From contig NC_062975.1 in the NCBI RefSeq assembly GCF_023078275.1, positions 14,483,141 through 14,547,140 of the forward strand: a stretch of 64,000 nt of DNA, given 5' to 3'. Both the position numbers and the translations under genes were made by a program. Source of the DNA: Leguminivora glycinivorella (taxonomy: Eukaryota > Arthropoda > Insecta > Lepidoptera > Tortricidae). Below, one piece after another: positions 47,286 to 58,634 of this stretch (the stretch's first letter is position 1; each line of letters begins with the position of its first letter). Under the pieces are notes generated by a model. The model saw only the letters and a list, made by a program, of their open reading frames with translations, ran no database searches and was not told the origin of the DNA.

Positions 47286-50243
47286 TCAATTTATATTACA
47301 TGTCATTTCCATATACTCATTTACAGAATATAATGGATTTTCCAATAAAAAGATTTTCAATTGGCGTTCAAAAGTTTCGTCAGATGTTTCTGTTCGCAAT
47401 TTCGCGGGTAGTCGTTCGTAGTATGTCGGTCCAATCACTCTCGGGTTCTTTACTGAAAGCGCCATGCGACGCGGCACTGTTCGCAATCTCCCTGTGGACC
47501 GAATTTGTTTCCCGGAAACTTCAACGCGCTTGAACATCGAGAAATTGTTTCTCACAAACATTAGTACTTGGAAGAGGTAAAGTGAGTAATGTGTCATTAT
47601 ACCGTTCTGTTTGAAGAGCTCCCTGCACGGATGTCTAGTTTGTACTCCGGTTAGTAGTCGTACCGCTCGTTTTTGAAGGATTAAAACTCGCTTCGCATCC
47701 GTGGAGTTTCCCCAAATCAACGTCCCGTAAGATATTAGCGAGTGAAAATTTGAGAAATATACAGCCTTCAGTGCTTTTCTCGATATAAGCGGCTGAAGCT
47801 TCTTAATGGCGAAGACAGCACTACTCAACTTGTTGCATAACTTGTCAACATGGCACTTCCAGTTAAGATTCGAGTCGACCGTAAAACCCAGGAATTTGCT
47901 TTCGAAACACAATGGCATTGGACCGTTTTCAATACATGATGGTGCTTCAGTGCTACGGGCCGAAAAAATCATCACACTGGACTTCGCGACGTTCAGGAGC
48001 AAACCATTCGACGAGAACCACGCCTGAAGCTGTTCACATGCCTCACTGATTCTTTCAGCCAACTGTTCGTGATTTTGGGCCCTCACTACAACTGTCGTGT
48101 CATCCGCAAAGAGTATAGGAATGCCGCTCGTTATTGCTGAAGGCAGATCATTAATAAATAGCAAAAATAACGTATTGCCAATCGCAGAGCCCTGTGGAAT
48201 ACCCAAGTTGACATGACCCATATCCGAGGTGAGTACTTTCCCATTCGTGGTCAGTTTCACCACCTGCTTACGGTCCGACAGGAATGACGTGAACAATTTA
48301 AGAGCAGAATCTGTAATACCGTACATGCTTAGTTTAGTTAACAGTAGGTCGTGGTTAATAACATCAAATGCTTTTGATAAGTCACACAGAATGCCTGCCG
48401 TCTTGTGCTTCTCATCGAGGCCTGTGATAATGTTGTCAATGATCTTGTGCGCCGCCATTGTAGTTGACCGGTTGCGTCTGTATGCGTATTGCTGATCAGT
48501 AAGTAGGGTATGTTTTTCTAGATATGTCATCAGGCTGGAGGACAGAATGGACTCCACTATTTTTGAAATAGTGGGGACGATAGTGATTGGTCGATAGTTG
48601 TTCACGTCATCCCTCTCACCCTTACCCTTGTACACAGGACAGACTCGGGTATTCTTAAGTACACTGGGGTATTTACCGCTCTGAAACATAGCATTTATTA
48701 ATATTACTAATATGTCAGCAATAATTGGCCATATACTTAAAATAATGTTTAATGACATGTCATAAACGTCAATAGTTGTGCGGGTTTTTAACATTAATTT
48801 TATTGTATTGTCCAAGTGGTCACGTGATACTACAGGGAGATTGAATTTTTGTAAAATAATATATTTGCTTAAATATTTACTGACATATCCTTTAGACATT
48901 TGCTCATCGCTATTTATAACATATTTTGTAGCTATATCAATAAAATGTGAATTAAATGTATTCGGAATTTCTTCGTAAGATAATACGGCATTTGAATCTT
49001 CTCGTTTCAATGATATGGATTGGGGCTTTGTTTTTAATCCAATCTCGTCGTTTACGACTTTCCATATTTCTTTTGATGGATTTTTACTTTGTGCTAACCT
49101 GTTTTGAATAAATGACTGCCGGGCACTTAGTGTCTCGGTTTTAATAAGTTGTGTGTAGTGGTCAATACAGTCAGATATTAACTGGTTATTAGGATATTGT
49201 CGTCTTATCTCGTGAAGATCTCTGTGCTTTTGTATATATTCGTGTAATTTGTCAGATGCCCACGGAATAGGTGATTTCTTTTTTATTCTCATTTGTTTTA
49301 CTGGGAAATGTAAGTTTATATAAAATGTCAAAATATTAAATAGTTTATTAAATTTGCAGTCAATGTCAATAGTATTATCATATATAAAATCAAAATTATA
49401 ATTTGAGATGTTAAAAAAGAATGAATAAATAGATTCATGATTAAATAATCGGCGTTCAATTATGTCAGTTGTTTCGGTATTTTTTCCTCGTTTAATAGTG
49501 ATAACAAACTGTTGCGCGTTGTGATCACTAATTGCAGTATCCACTGACGATACTCCAAGAAGCTCGCGCGAACAATTTGTTATTCCACAGTCAATGGACG
49601 TCGCGGAGTCGGCTGTTACGCGAGTCGGAAACGTTACGGTGTTTACACAGCCATAGCTACTCAATACGTCATCGACTTGCTGCCTTAATCTATTGTCCGA
49701 GTTGTAATCCACATTTTGATCGCCAACTAAAATAAACTTTTTATTTTCGTCAGAAATTTTACACAATAATAATTCTAGCTGTTCTAAATAGATGTCAAAA
49801 TTGCCATTACATGTTCGGTATAATACAACAATAATCAATTTATTACTAGGAATTTCAATAGCCGTAAATTCAATGTGATATTGAACGCATAAGCTATGTA
49901 GGTCATTGCGTTTTTTATAGTGCAACCCGTCTCGGATAAACAGTGCTACCCCGCCATGGGCGTCGGCGCGCATTCGACAGTAGCCGTTCGCGAGTGCATA
50001 CCCACATATCTTCACGCGTTCAAGCTCATTTTTTCGACACCAAATTTCACTTAAACCCAGAATATCCGGTCGTGCGTTATATAGTAATAGTTCTAATAAT
50101 GATGTTTTACTGCAAACAGATCTAACATTTTGGTGGATGATTATTAAATTGTGTTCTATTTTGGTTTGGATGCGCTCAGGTGTTCTTTGGAGTTTTTTGG
50201 ATGTACCATATTGAAAAAACGTACCCTGACACCATCTGGCCAA
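47286..50243 (-). CDS. LINE ORF2: endonuclease plus reverse transcriptase, 985 codons
   Basis: The enzyme nicks the target and copies element RNA at the nick. The N-terminal apurinic-type endonuclease (about residues 30-260) is marked by IIHQNVRSVCSK, DILGLSEIW, HGGVALFIRDG and the DH in SDHNAQ. The reverse transcriptase (about 500-790) is marked by YRPITIVPTISKIVES, CDLSKAFDVINHDLL, IPQGSAIGNTLFLLFIND and the catalytic FADDTTVV. The C-terminal thumb region includes KFLGFTVDSNLNW and YERLPAKLRTE. The length is usual for the group and no break was seen. It overlaps ORF1 by 88 bases in a different frame, so its translation may depend on re-initiation or shifting; the first Met is arbitrary. Confidence 0.93.
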   Translation of the reverse strand: MARWCQGTFFQYGTSKKLQRTPERIQTKIEHNLIIIHQNVRSVCSKTSLLELLLYNARPDILGLSEIWCRKNELERVKICGYALANGYCRMRADAHGGVALFIRDGLHYKKRNDLHSLCVQYHIEFTAIEIPSNKLIIVVLYRTCNGNFDIYLEQLELLLCKISDENKKFILVGDQNVDYNSDNRLRQQVDDVLSSYGCVNTVTFPTRVTADSATSIDCGITNCSRELLGVSSVDTAISDHNAQQFVITIKRGKNTETTDIIERRLFNHESIYSFFFNISNYNFDFIYDNTIDIDCKFNKLFNILTFYINLHFPVKQMRIKKKSPIPWASDKLHEYIQKHRDLHEIRRQYPNNQLISDCIDHYTQLIKTETLSARQSFIQNRLAQSKNPSKEIWKVVNDEIGLKTKPQSISLKREDSNAVLSYEEIPNTFNSHFIDIATKYVINSDEQMSKGYVSKYLSKYIILQKFNLPVVSRDHLDNTIKLMLKTRTTIDVYDMSLNIILSIWPIIADILVILINAMFQSGKYPSVLKNTRVCPVYKGKGERDDVNNYRPITIVPTISKIVESILSSSLMTYLEKHTLLTDQQYAYRRNRSTTMAAHKIIDNIITGLDEKHKTAGILCDLSKAFDVINHDLLLTKLSMYGITDSALKLFTSFLSDRKQVVKLTTNGKVLTSDMGHVNLGIPQGSAIGNTLFLLFINDLPSAITSGIPILFADDTTVVVRAQNHEQLAERISEACEQLQAWFSSNGLLLNVAKSSVMIFSARSTEAPSCIENGPMPLCFESKFLGFTVDSNLNWKCHVDKLCNKLSSAVFAIKKLQPLISRKALKAVYFSNFHSLISYGTLIWGNSTDAKRVLILQKRAVRLLTGVQTRHPCRELFKQNGIMTHYSLYLFQVLMFVRNNFSMFKRVEVSGKQIRSTGRLRTVPRRMALSVKNPRVIGPTYYERLPAKLRTETSDETFERQLKIFLLENPLYSVNEYMEMTCNIN

Positions 50244-50578
50244 TTTGCTGCACTTCGGGCGACCTTCACTTTGTCAGCCGGCACGTCCAGGCGGAATGAC
50301 GTGTAGTTGCCTCGAGTTACCACCAGCTTTTCACACACTGGGGCCGCAATCTTCATCTGGTTCTGGACGTGGAGGATGACATCATCAGCTGTGGTGTCTT
50401 CGCTGAGGTTGTAGACGTGCAGACGAACGACGCGGGGACCTGCTGCACGCAGGCCGCTGGTACTCGGAACTGGAGGTGGATTTGCAGGTGTAATGGGTGC
50501 TGCAGGTAGCCCTACCGCGTCAGCCACGTTCAAAGCAGCAGTATTGCCCTTGCCAATGCTTCCCGTGTAGGTGGTCAT
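50156..50578 (-). CDS. LINE ORF1: RNA-binding-type protein, 140 aa
   Basis: It is preceded by an in-frame stop, so the ATG at 50578 is the likely start. After a Pro/Ala-rich N-terminus (about 45 residues) comes a block (RLHVYNLSEDTTADDVILHV, then NYTSFRLDV, then WPDGVRVRFFN) that I recognise as the C-terminal nucleic-acid-binding region of ORF1 proteins in insect LINEs. It is short for an ORF1 and lacks CCHC knuckles, so N-terminal sequence may be missing. Confidence 0.75.
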   Translation of the reverse strand: MTTYTGSIGKGNTAALNVADAVGLPAAPITPANPPPVPSTSGLRAAGPRVVRLHVYNLSEDTTADDVILHVQNQMKIAAPVCEKLVVTRGNYTSFRLDVPADKVKVARSAANWPDGVRVRFFNMVHPKNSKEHLSASKPK

Positions 50579-50600
50579 TGGTCAAGTCTTACTCTATGAC

Positions 50601-51430
50601 ACGGTACCTCCCCACGCATGCGCCGCGCGCTGCCGGCCGGAGCACAGACTTTGTTTGGGGTGTCATTTCTAGTATGTTAGTACATAGTAATTCAATGGAT
50701 GAATTGTACTTCTGTGAACTGTTTTCGATATAATCGAATATATGATGTAAATTTTTCTTTACTACAATGCAAGTGCTTGAGTACCAAGTTAAAAATTTCA
50801 CTTTCTTTTTGCCGGTTTCATACAAAAATATCGTTTGATTGTCTCTTTTTTTGGGTAAAATCAATATTTACATGGAAACGGATTAAGTCGCGTATAATCT
50901 TCTTCCTCTAAGAATTAAAATGTAAGTATTTTTGCATTCATTTTGATCAGAGCACAACACAACAAATCAAAAATCAGTCTACCAGAGCTTCTGAGTTCCG
51001 TCGCCGGCGACGGGTGACCAAGGGTCAGAAAACCCACGCACCCGCGACCGACGGCGTGTGGCACAGCGGCACATGCGGCTCACATCCAGACGCCGCCGGG
51101 CGCGTGTGACGGGCCAGAGAAACCAGGGCCTTAGGCCTAGGTGATTATCGCCGCGCCGCAGCGGACGCGCTGAGGGGGGGCGGTGCCTACAGCAGTTGTA
51201 GTTGTATGCATACCTAGCTCACGCACACAGACGCGTCCGCTGGCGCCGCCAGGGGCGGCTCACTCCGCTATCCTATCGCCGCGCTACAAGTATATCCTGG
51301 CGGCCGCGAGTTCGCGGCCTACACAGGGGTGGCGCACATTCTCACGGAATGCACGTTCGCATTGTTACTTTACGTCGCGAGGTTTTTTAAGCGATGTCCG
51401 CGGGTGGAATGTCTAATAATACTTAGTTAA
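50601..51430. other. Gene-free, partly GC-rich stretch
   Basis: 50980-51420 is unusually rich in CG for this window and looks repeat-derived: 'cgtcgccggcgacgggtgac' and 'cgccgccgggcgcgtgtgac' read as loosely inverted blocks. Overlapping frames here reflect composition. A CpG-type promoter cannot be excluded. Confidence 0.4.
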
Positions 51431-51439
51431 ATAGACATA

Positions 51440-51600
51440 TTGAATAAAATAAATACCAAAAGATATTCTTATACAGATCTACTACTGATTAAGTCCCACG
51501 GAAAAGTTCAATAAGACTTGTGATGTTGGAACCTTGAACAAAAATATATAAATACAGCGTATATACCTAGAAAGTACTCAAGACTTGAATATAATAATAT
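51440..51600 (-). repeat. Diverged SINE body
   Basis: 'cttatacagatctactactg', 'agtcccacggaaaagttc' and 'gacttgtgatgttgg' follow the order of the SINE body at 62985-63110. Confidence 0.55.
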
Positions 51601-52255
51601 AACATTTAATGTGAGTATTAATTCGTTTGGATCCATTGGTAACCCTATCACCGGACGCCGCGCACGTGCGGCTCGTTTCTTTGTAAGAATGTTGTAGGTA
51701 TTTAAAAAGGCGGCATTTCGGAAACATCAAAGCAGTGGGCCTTCTGTACTTGTGCTATTATATATTCTGTGGCGCCGCGCCGGTGTCCGCGTGCGCTCTC
51801 TGCAGTGTGCGCTGCCGCTGCCACGAAACGTTTACCTACTCCGTGTAATACTGATAAAAGAAAGTATTGACATGAATTCACACGTTTTGGAAATGACTGT
51901 AGGTATTTTAAATATTTTAGCACAATATGTTTTTTGCCTCTTACTGCCTATTATACAATATATACATACCTACTATGGCAATTCTATCACAGCGCAGAAT
52001 ATGCAGAAGCCGTGCAGAAGCCACATGGTGGTCTGTGGCAGAAGCTCAATAGACATTTTTAGAGTTTTTAAAATAAGTACCTAAGTAGGTACGTGAAGTA
52101 ACATGGTAAATTAAAAAAATCTCTTTAGATACTTATTGCGAAGGTGTAAACAATTTCCTTCGTTTTGCCACATATCAATAATTACCTATCTATATTAAAT
52201 TCATTAATCCGTATACATTACATTTTTACAGTACGGTAATACTTACCCTGTTAGG

Positions 52256-52393
52256 CCCGTTATTCATAAAGGTACACTAAAGTTATCAAGCCGATAAAGT
52301 TCGTTTGTCCCTTTCCGACGTATTGGTGTGATAGAAAGGGACAAACGAACTTTATCGGCTGGATAACTTTAGTGTACGTTTATGAATAAAGGT
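52256..52393. mobile_element. Short palindromic MITE
   Basis: 'tattcataaaggtacactaa' and 'ttagtgtacgtttatgaata' are inverted ends. The arms also pair through 'gataaagttcgtttgtccct', leaving a loop of about 15 bp. Confidence 0.85.
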
Positions 52394-53310
52394 GTTAAAA
52401 TTTATAGCTACGAAATTTTACATAAAACACCTACTTTAAAATAAAATAAAAAATGTTGAATTTGGTTAACATTATAAAAGACCTCACGCAAGCTGTGCTA
52501 ATTAGTTCGCGAATTCGTCGAGAGGTGGCGTTAAACACAATTATGCTCATTAGAGAACCTATACTTCTAGCCTAGCCCAGTCTTTAGACTTATGTGAGTA
52601 ACGTAAAAGTACCTAATAGTTTTGTAGGTACGGAACCCTCGGTGGGCTAGTCCGACTCGCACTTGGCCGGTTTTTTTTATATGATTAAAGTCATCTTTAT
52701 TCACAAATTGATTTCAATAAAAATGCTTTGTAATTTGTTTTTATTACAGAGCTCTTGAAGTGAAACTATCAATTGCCTATTTGAAATTGCCGCAATATTG
52801 TGTTTAATATTGCATTTATTTACATGAAGAAAGCAATACTTTTAAAATTATTATTGTCAATAATAGGTAGGTATTTCTTGAATGTCTCCGTATTCTGTCT
52901 GTGTGTGTGTGTTTAAAGACATAAAAGTAATACCTTAATAATTTGAATTAATTCTTAATCTTAATACAGACACCACTATAAAATTACATTTGATTTTGTA
53001 ATTAAACGATTATCTTCTGCGGCTCTACTAATTTATGTAAATTCATACATAAAAGTCACGTAATCATATATCTTCTTAAGATCATATTTTATTTTTAGCA
53101 TCATTATAAAATTTAAGCGTGTCGTCTCTTTACGCCCCACTGATACATATAAAGGCGTATCCACATACAAAGTGTGTCATAAGATGAGCCTTTTTTCACC
53201 AAGGATGCGAATAGTTGAATTGTGTTGTAGTGTCAATGACATGGACATGGACAGGTCCTTGTGTCTGGAATGAAGTCCATACGTGACATTCTTAAGGAAC
53301 TGGGTGTGGA
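52394..53310. other. Upstream region of CP5
   Basis: Contains a 3' fragment of the 'gggttccgta' repeat at 52625-52680 ('gactcgcacttggccggttt') and otherwise AT-rich DNA. No exon was seen. Confidence 0.5.
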
Positions 53311-53317
53311 TATAAAC
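53311..53317 (+). promoter_or_regulatory. TATA box of CP5
   Basis: TATAAAC is followed 29 bp later by 'tcgcagttc' at about 53338, a good arthropod initiator. The leader would be about 43 bases. Confidence 0.7.
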
Positions 53318-53381
53318 AGTAGATAGAGGTGTTGTGGTCGCAGTTCAAGTTGGCGACCGCAGAAGAGAAACCTTGACCGAA

Positions 53382-55479
53382 ATGGTAAGTCCCTCATTCA
53401 TAATCGTAGTAGCCTCGGTAGGAGTAGGTTTGACATGAGAATTAGGTGATATAATATGATAACAATGCTGTTAGTTTATGAAAACACAGATTAACAGTGC
53501 ATTAGTATGCTAAATAAATGGTATAATTATGGTAATGTTACAGTAATAAACATGTCACATTCTACAGCTCCATAAACGTTTTTGACAGCTATCGAAACGA
53601 ATATACTTTTTAACAATGTACCTAACTGAAATAATTTCATTGCGCAAATGATTAAACTACCTTGAAAAATCTTATGCTACTTAGAACATGTTTTATTTCT
53701 ATTCCCCATTTATATGTATATTACGCCATAGCCACTATTGCTATGGCATAATATATGTCTAAAAGATATCAGCACAAATCTATAAAGATCTATCACCTAT
53801 CATTACAAATGCATATTACACATGTCAAACTCGCCTTTGAACCCGGAATCTGCTTAATCATGCAACATGCCATTTCATTGTACCGATAAACTAATATTAG
53901 TCATTCATGTAACAAGCTTATCTGCTAAAACGTTGACCTTGGCATATGTTGAACGTGCAGGTAAAAGCGAGCCTCTTCACCGCCGCGGTAGCCTCCTCTA
54001 TTATAATATCCATTATAATACCAACCTGTTGTGGCCTCGAGGGACAATTAAAAAAATACGTATTTAACAACAACGGACTTGGAACATACAGCTTCGAGTA
54101 AGTAACCAAATTGCCGATTCTAATTCTTCAAATGACTAAGCTTTGATCATGTTATGATAAGGTCTCGACGAAAGCTCTCGTTGATTATTGAGCACGGGTT
54201 GTCCGTACTATCCGTAACCCGATTCGCACACGAATATACAGCAAATATTAGGATTTAAAGAGACACCATAAGCATTAATATGTCACAGTCAAATATCAAA
54301 TTTTTGTTTGAGGAAATATTTATTACTTTTGACACTGACAGATTGGTATCATTAGACTCTCACATCATAATCGGTGTTTATGTCTTATCATTCGTTGTTG
54401 GAATACGGCAGTGAGAGTCGTTTCATTGTTGATACGCGAAAAAAATTTAAATTTTAAAAAGTATTTAATCAGAATCAGGCTCTTTAAATTAGTTTTAAAT
54501 GACTGTCAGTTAAATTAAATAATTATACCTATTTTTATAACCCATAAGCGCCTATTCAACCATGACCTCTATAGTATATCAAAAACAAAAACATAAATAA
54601 ACAAATGTCCTGCTCTGAGTGCTACAGTGGATACTTTTAGTGAACATTATTTAATACATTGACAGTTAATTTGCATGTTAGCATTTAGGGCCGGTTGCAT
54701 CAAACCATCTGTCACCGTTAAAGCGTTCGTTAAATTTTATTGTATTCAAAGTTCCATAGTCGTCTGCTGCGTGGCGATGATGTGTCTGTCAATGGTTGAT
54801 GCAACTGGCCCTTAATACATAAAATTAATTTTCTTAAAACTGAGAATGAAGATCAAAAATTACGTTATATTTCGTGTGGGCCTAAGTAAGGTTAATAGCA
54901 TTTTAAATAACCTCTTATAAATTGTGTGTTTCTTCTACATATAAGAGAGAGAGAGAGAGAGAGAGAGGAGAGCCATATTTTCTAAAATATATTGAACTTT
55001 ACCTTCGACGTTTTGAGGAGGGCGTTATTATTTAGATAAATATTAGCTTTTGCCCATGGCTTCGCTCGCGTTAGAAAGAGAAAAAAGTAGCCTATGTCAC
55101 TCTCCATCCCTTCAACTATCTCCACTTAAAAAAATCACGGCAATTCATCACTCCGTTTTGCCGTGAATGATGGACAAACAAACAGACACACACACTTTCC
55201 CATTTATGATATTAAAGTATGGATCTTGAAACTTTAAAGTTACAATGTAAGGCAAAACTTTAATTATTTTATTTCAGGTACGAAACTCAAGACGGCACAT
55301 ACAGAAAGGAAGATGGCGGGTTAATAAATGGGCCAGACGGATCTCTAGTGGTCAGGGGTGAATACGGTTACATAGACCCGAGCGGCCGGCCGTTCGTCCT
55401 GCGGTATATTGCTGATGAAAACGGTTTCCAACCCCTGTCAGACGACGATACGAGATTCAACGATAGAAGGATATTTTGA
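53382..55479 (+). CDS. CP5: RR-1 cuticular protein, 113 aa, three exons
   Basis: Secreted chitin-binding cuticle protein. Exons: 53382-53384 (ATG alone before 'gtaagt'), 53961-54097, 55278-55479; phases 0 and 2. The leader is unusually isoleucine-rich (VKASLFTAAVASSIIISIII) and cleavage is likely after PTCCG. The domain reads GTYSFEYETQDGTYRKEDGG, then GEYGYIDPSGRPFVLRYIAD and ENGFQPL, a complete RR-1 core with YIADENGF. The C-terminus (DDDTRFNDRRIF) is charged and lacks the LLG tail of CP2-CP4. Intron 2 carries a MITE, a GA repeat and a 175-bp repeat. AATAAA follows at 55527. The one-codon first exon is supported by TATA spacing and the need for an in-frame Met. Confidence 0.92.
54685..54815. 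mobile_element. MITE in CP5 intron 2
   Basis: 'ttagggccggttgcatcaaa' and 'ttgatgcaactggcccttaa' are inverted ends. The same family is whole at 21328-21471, with isolated ends near 10780 and 16785. Confidence 0.85.
54944..54967 (+). repeat. (GA)n microsatellite
   Basis: About eleven GA units in CP5 intron 2. Confidence 0.9.
55042..55215 (-). repeat. Dispersed 175-bp repeat, copy E
   Basis: 'attagcttttgcccatggct' through 'ctttcccatttatgatatta', the reverse complement of copies A and C, just upstream of CP5's last exon. Confidence 0.8.
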
Positions 55480-55878
55480 AAAAATCTTTGATAATTTGTA
55501 GATAATGAACATTGTTGTAGATTTTTAATAAATTGTAATTTAAATTATAAAAAAGGTTTCTATACAAAACTGCACCACCGTATAATGAGTAGCTATTTAA
55601 AAATGAACATGAAGATCGATGCCATTGATGTTTTTTTTAGTCGCCAGGTTTATGTTTTGATGCATAGAAGACGCAAAGAAAAGAAAACTTTTTTGTTAAC
55701 ACCACACAGTAAAAGACTCAGGGATATTCTCAATATCCGATAATGCGATATTGAGAATATCATCATAGTATTCTTAAATGCCATAAACTTCTGACAGACG
55801 GTTGGATTTAAACTTTAATTTATGTCAAAATACGAGTATATGTATATATATATATAGATACGAATCGCACATTGCGAA

Positions 55879-56017
55879 TAAGTGCGTTTTTACATTATCC
55901 GATCCGATATCGGATGTCGGACCGATATCCCATACATTACAGGCGCCATCTTGAATTTTTTCCATTAAAATCCTTCCGACATCCGATATCGGATAGGATA
56001 ATGTGAAAACGGCCTAA
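55879..56017. mobile_element. MITE with 'ccgatatcgg' core, copy 1
   Basis: 'cattatccgatccgatatcg' at the left and 'cgatatcggataggataatg' at the right are inverted. A second copy at 61308-61447 has its middle ('aagatggcgcc') in the opposite sense. The ends fall in a 'taag/ctta' context, suggesting a TAA-type target. Confidence 0.9.
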
Positions 56018-56584
56018 GTGTCTAAAGTAGCACTAACATATGATATCGTTTTGATGTGTATTAAGGTTCGAATCGAGCCAAGAGTCACTGCCGATTACGC
56101 TGTTTACATTATTACTTTCTTCATGTTTGCCAAATAGCTTCAACAGTTAACACATCTATAAGAATGACGGCATCAGTGTCAACACATTGTGTCAGTTTAG
56201 GACGATAACCTCAAACCGTCAGATTAATACGTTACATAATGACAATTTTATGACCCCTTTGATATAAAAACAAAATGATTCACCCAAATACTTGAGCCGA
56301 ATTTCACTTTCGTTTTAGATGATACAATAGAATTTTTATTGCGATCGATAACCTTTCAACGTAATTCAATTTATGATTTTATAGTTCGTTTCACAATAAT
56401 ATTTTATTTAATGTATAACTTCAGACGTGTGTTTTAATACAATATACTGTGGAGAGAAAAGTTACGTATTGAAAATTTTAATACAATTATATTTCTTTAC
56501 GATTTAAAATTAAGAAGTTACTTTAATGACGCGAACTGTCATCACTAACATTTAAGTGATTAACCGTTATTGCGGCTGACTAAA
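56018..56584. other. Upstream region of the unnamed secreted-protein gene
   Basis: No convincing TATA box was found. 'gtataacttcagacg' at 56414 is a weak candidate but would give a leader of about 150 bases. Confidence 0.4.
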
Positions 56585-58483
56585 ATGATTAAAACAGTGA
56601 TTCATCTTCTTGCTCTAATGGTAAGTCAAGTGTATCAAGAAAGTATGAAGCCTATTCAATAATATACCTACTTTAAATACTGGCTAAGTAACATGGAAGT
56701 GGCAGCTGCTAATGGTTTTTATCACTGTATAATGTATATGTCAATGTTTTTCACGGTATCGGTATAATATGCTGTTTACCAGCAGATATATTATTCAGAT
56801 TTTAGAAGCAACTGAACTCTAAAGTGTCATATATTTATCATAAGTTTTCTTTTTGAGCTATATTGTCCGGGAATAGGTACCAAAATTATTTTAGAAAATG
56901 TCAAAATATTAACGCATTCGGGTGATTGATTGACGTTAAAGAAGACGATTATAAGGATATTATTTTACTTATTAATGTATATTTGTAAAACCATCTTAAC
57001 CTTCAACAAATTAATTCTGACATTTAAGAGCAAAGCTTATTGGACTGCATCATAACACAAACATTAAATGATTACCGGCCATATTAGATTTATACAAAAA
57101 TAATGACTACATTAAAAAATAACCACTCAAGTTTACTATTTCATAAGCCATCTAGTTAACATCTCACATCTTGCGGTACTCATCAGATTACTAATAACTA
57201 CAAATTTGAATCTTAAAGGCTAGATCATATGTATTAGAATAAGTAATTGCAATAATGTAACCATAATCTTCGTGCTATTTTAGGTTCATCATAACCTTAT
57301 AGAGCCGGCCGGTGCTGTCATTTACACATAGTAAGTGGTATATTGCTAAATATCGCGTCGAATGAGTTTGTTTTTGTACGATCATGTGTAACCAATTCTC
57401 AAGACCTTATTCCTAATATAATAAGGTCTTCGAAGGCTTGGTAAAGTGTTTAAGTGCTTGTAAAGGTCAGCGGTCACTTGTTTGCTTCAGCGAGGATGTC
57501 GAGTTGAGAAGAATTTTCCCGAGCGAGTTTCCACAGGACACTGTCCGGAAAACTGGCCGCGTTGATGCTGAAGTAAGAATGTTTATTTATATTGGCTATA
57601 TCTATTTCAGTTTCGCAAACCCCTTTAGGAATTAAACATATTTATTATTTATTATTTTTATATAAAACTAATAACTGAATATAAAACTATTTTTAAGCAC
57701 TTGGGCCGTTATACTGAACTCCGGCATTACTTTCTGCATCCGACGTCTGCACTAAACAGTCCTTTTGAAGAATTAGTCTGCTATGGCGAACAAGGAAAAA
57801 GGGTAATACATCACGTCCTTTATTTTATATGATAAAACATTATCTGTGGCTTATCAAAAACGTGATGTAATTAATGAGCTTGAAATTAATTAAATTAGGT
57901 TAAGAATTGCGCAATAACATTCGTCATATTCAGGTATCGCCACAAAAGGATATGAATTAAATTTTAGCAGTTTATTGTCAGAATAAACATACACGTGAAG
58001 CCTAAATGCCGCACCTTATCCTCGACACAAGTTTCGTGTTAATGTTTACAAATGCATAATTTATAACTGTGTCAGAGCTTCTCTCTGTCTGCACTTAGGT
58101 TAGGGTCTCCTATTACACACTTTAGGCATCTGACCTAACACCAGAATTTATAATGAAGTCCAGACGCCAACTGTGACGTGTGAAAAATTGACGTGGTACG
58201 TGGTGTAAGGTTTGACGCTGTAAGCGATCGATGGTGATTATAGGAGACCCTTGCGAGATAAATACTAGTGTCTATACTATTATAAAATGAGTACGGCGAC
58301 GTTTATAATATTTACGTATTATTACAGATGTGCCACATAGACGTGAACAGATATTCCTTGGCAGAGAGCGCATACGTCATGTCTCAGAAACAAGAAAGTC
58401 ACATTGATCGTCGAAGAGTATACTGTATATTTCTCCTCTGCTTTACTTTAGAGGAACTAGATAAAGTTGTTACGTCATTTTAG
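56585..58483 (+). CDS. Unrecognised five-exon secreted protein, about 141 aa
   Basis: I do not recognise the protein. Proposed exons: 56585-56620, 57284-57330, 57491-57572, 57698-57802, 58328-58483. Every intron has GT-AG ends and phases 0, 2, 0, 0 keep one open frame to TAG, followed at once by AATAAA (58484). Residues 1-23 (MIKTVIHLLALM, then VHHNLIEPAGA) look like a weak signal peptide. Then come VIYTYEDVELRRIF, RKTGRVDAEHLGRYTEL and SPFEELVCYGEQGKRMCHID. It has four cysteines. GKR could be a prohormone-type cleavage site, but exon joining creates it. The last 25 residues are oddly hydrophobic (VYCIFLLCF) and could be intron read-through. Its intron phases match CP4's and it sits at the end of the cuticle cluster, so it may be a diverged relative that has lost the RR domain. 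That is inference. Confidence 0.5.
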
Positions 58484-58634
58484 AATAAATGCTATCATTA
58501 TTTTATGAGTGATCATTTTACTTAACCCTCATTTTGTAACAATATCTAATGTTGGGAATACAACAATAAAAATACAACAATTTTACAATTATAACCAGGA
58601 AAGCCAGTCATAAAAGGCTATGTCAGATAATAAT

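Larger units (their letters stand above)
47011..50600 (-). mobile_element. Near-complete two-ORF non-LTR retrotransposon
   Basis: The minus-strand order is ORF1 (50578-50156), ORF2 (50243-47286), about 250 bp of 3' UTR, then a tail of four 'taaatc' units at 47011-47034 instead of poly-A. Overlapping ORFs and a simple-repeat tail fit the CR1/jockey group. The 5' end is uncertain. ORF2 is intact, so this is a recent insertion and may still be able to move. Confidence 0.85.

Noticed and set aside
47300..50125. Several plus-strand frames of 60-88 codons
   Set aside because: Shadows of the minus-strand LINE ORF2.
51183..51416. Two overlapping frames in a GC-rich stretch
   Set aside because: Stops are rare in any GC-rich DNA; no start context, splice or motif support.
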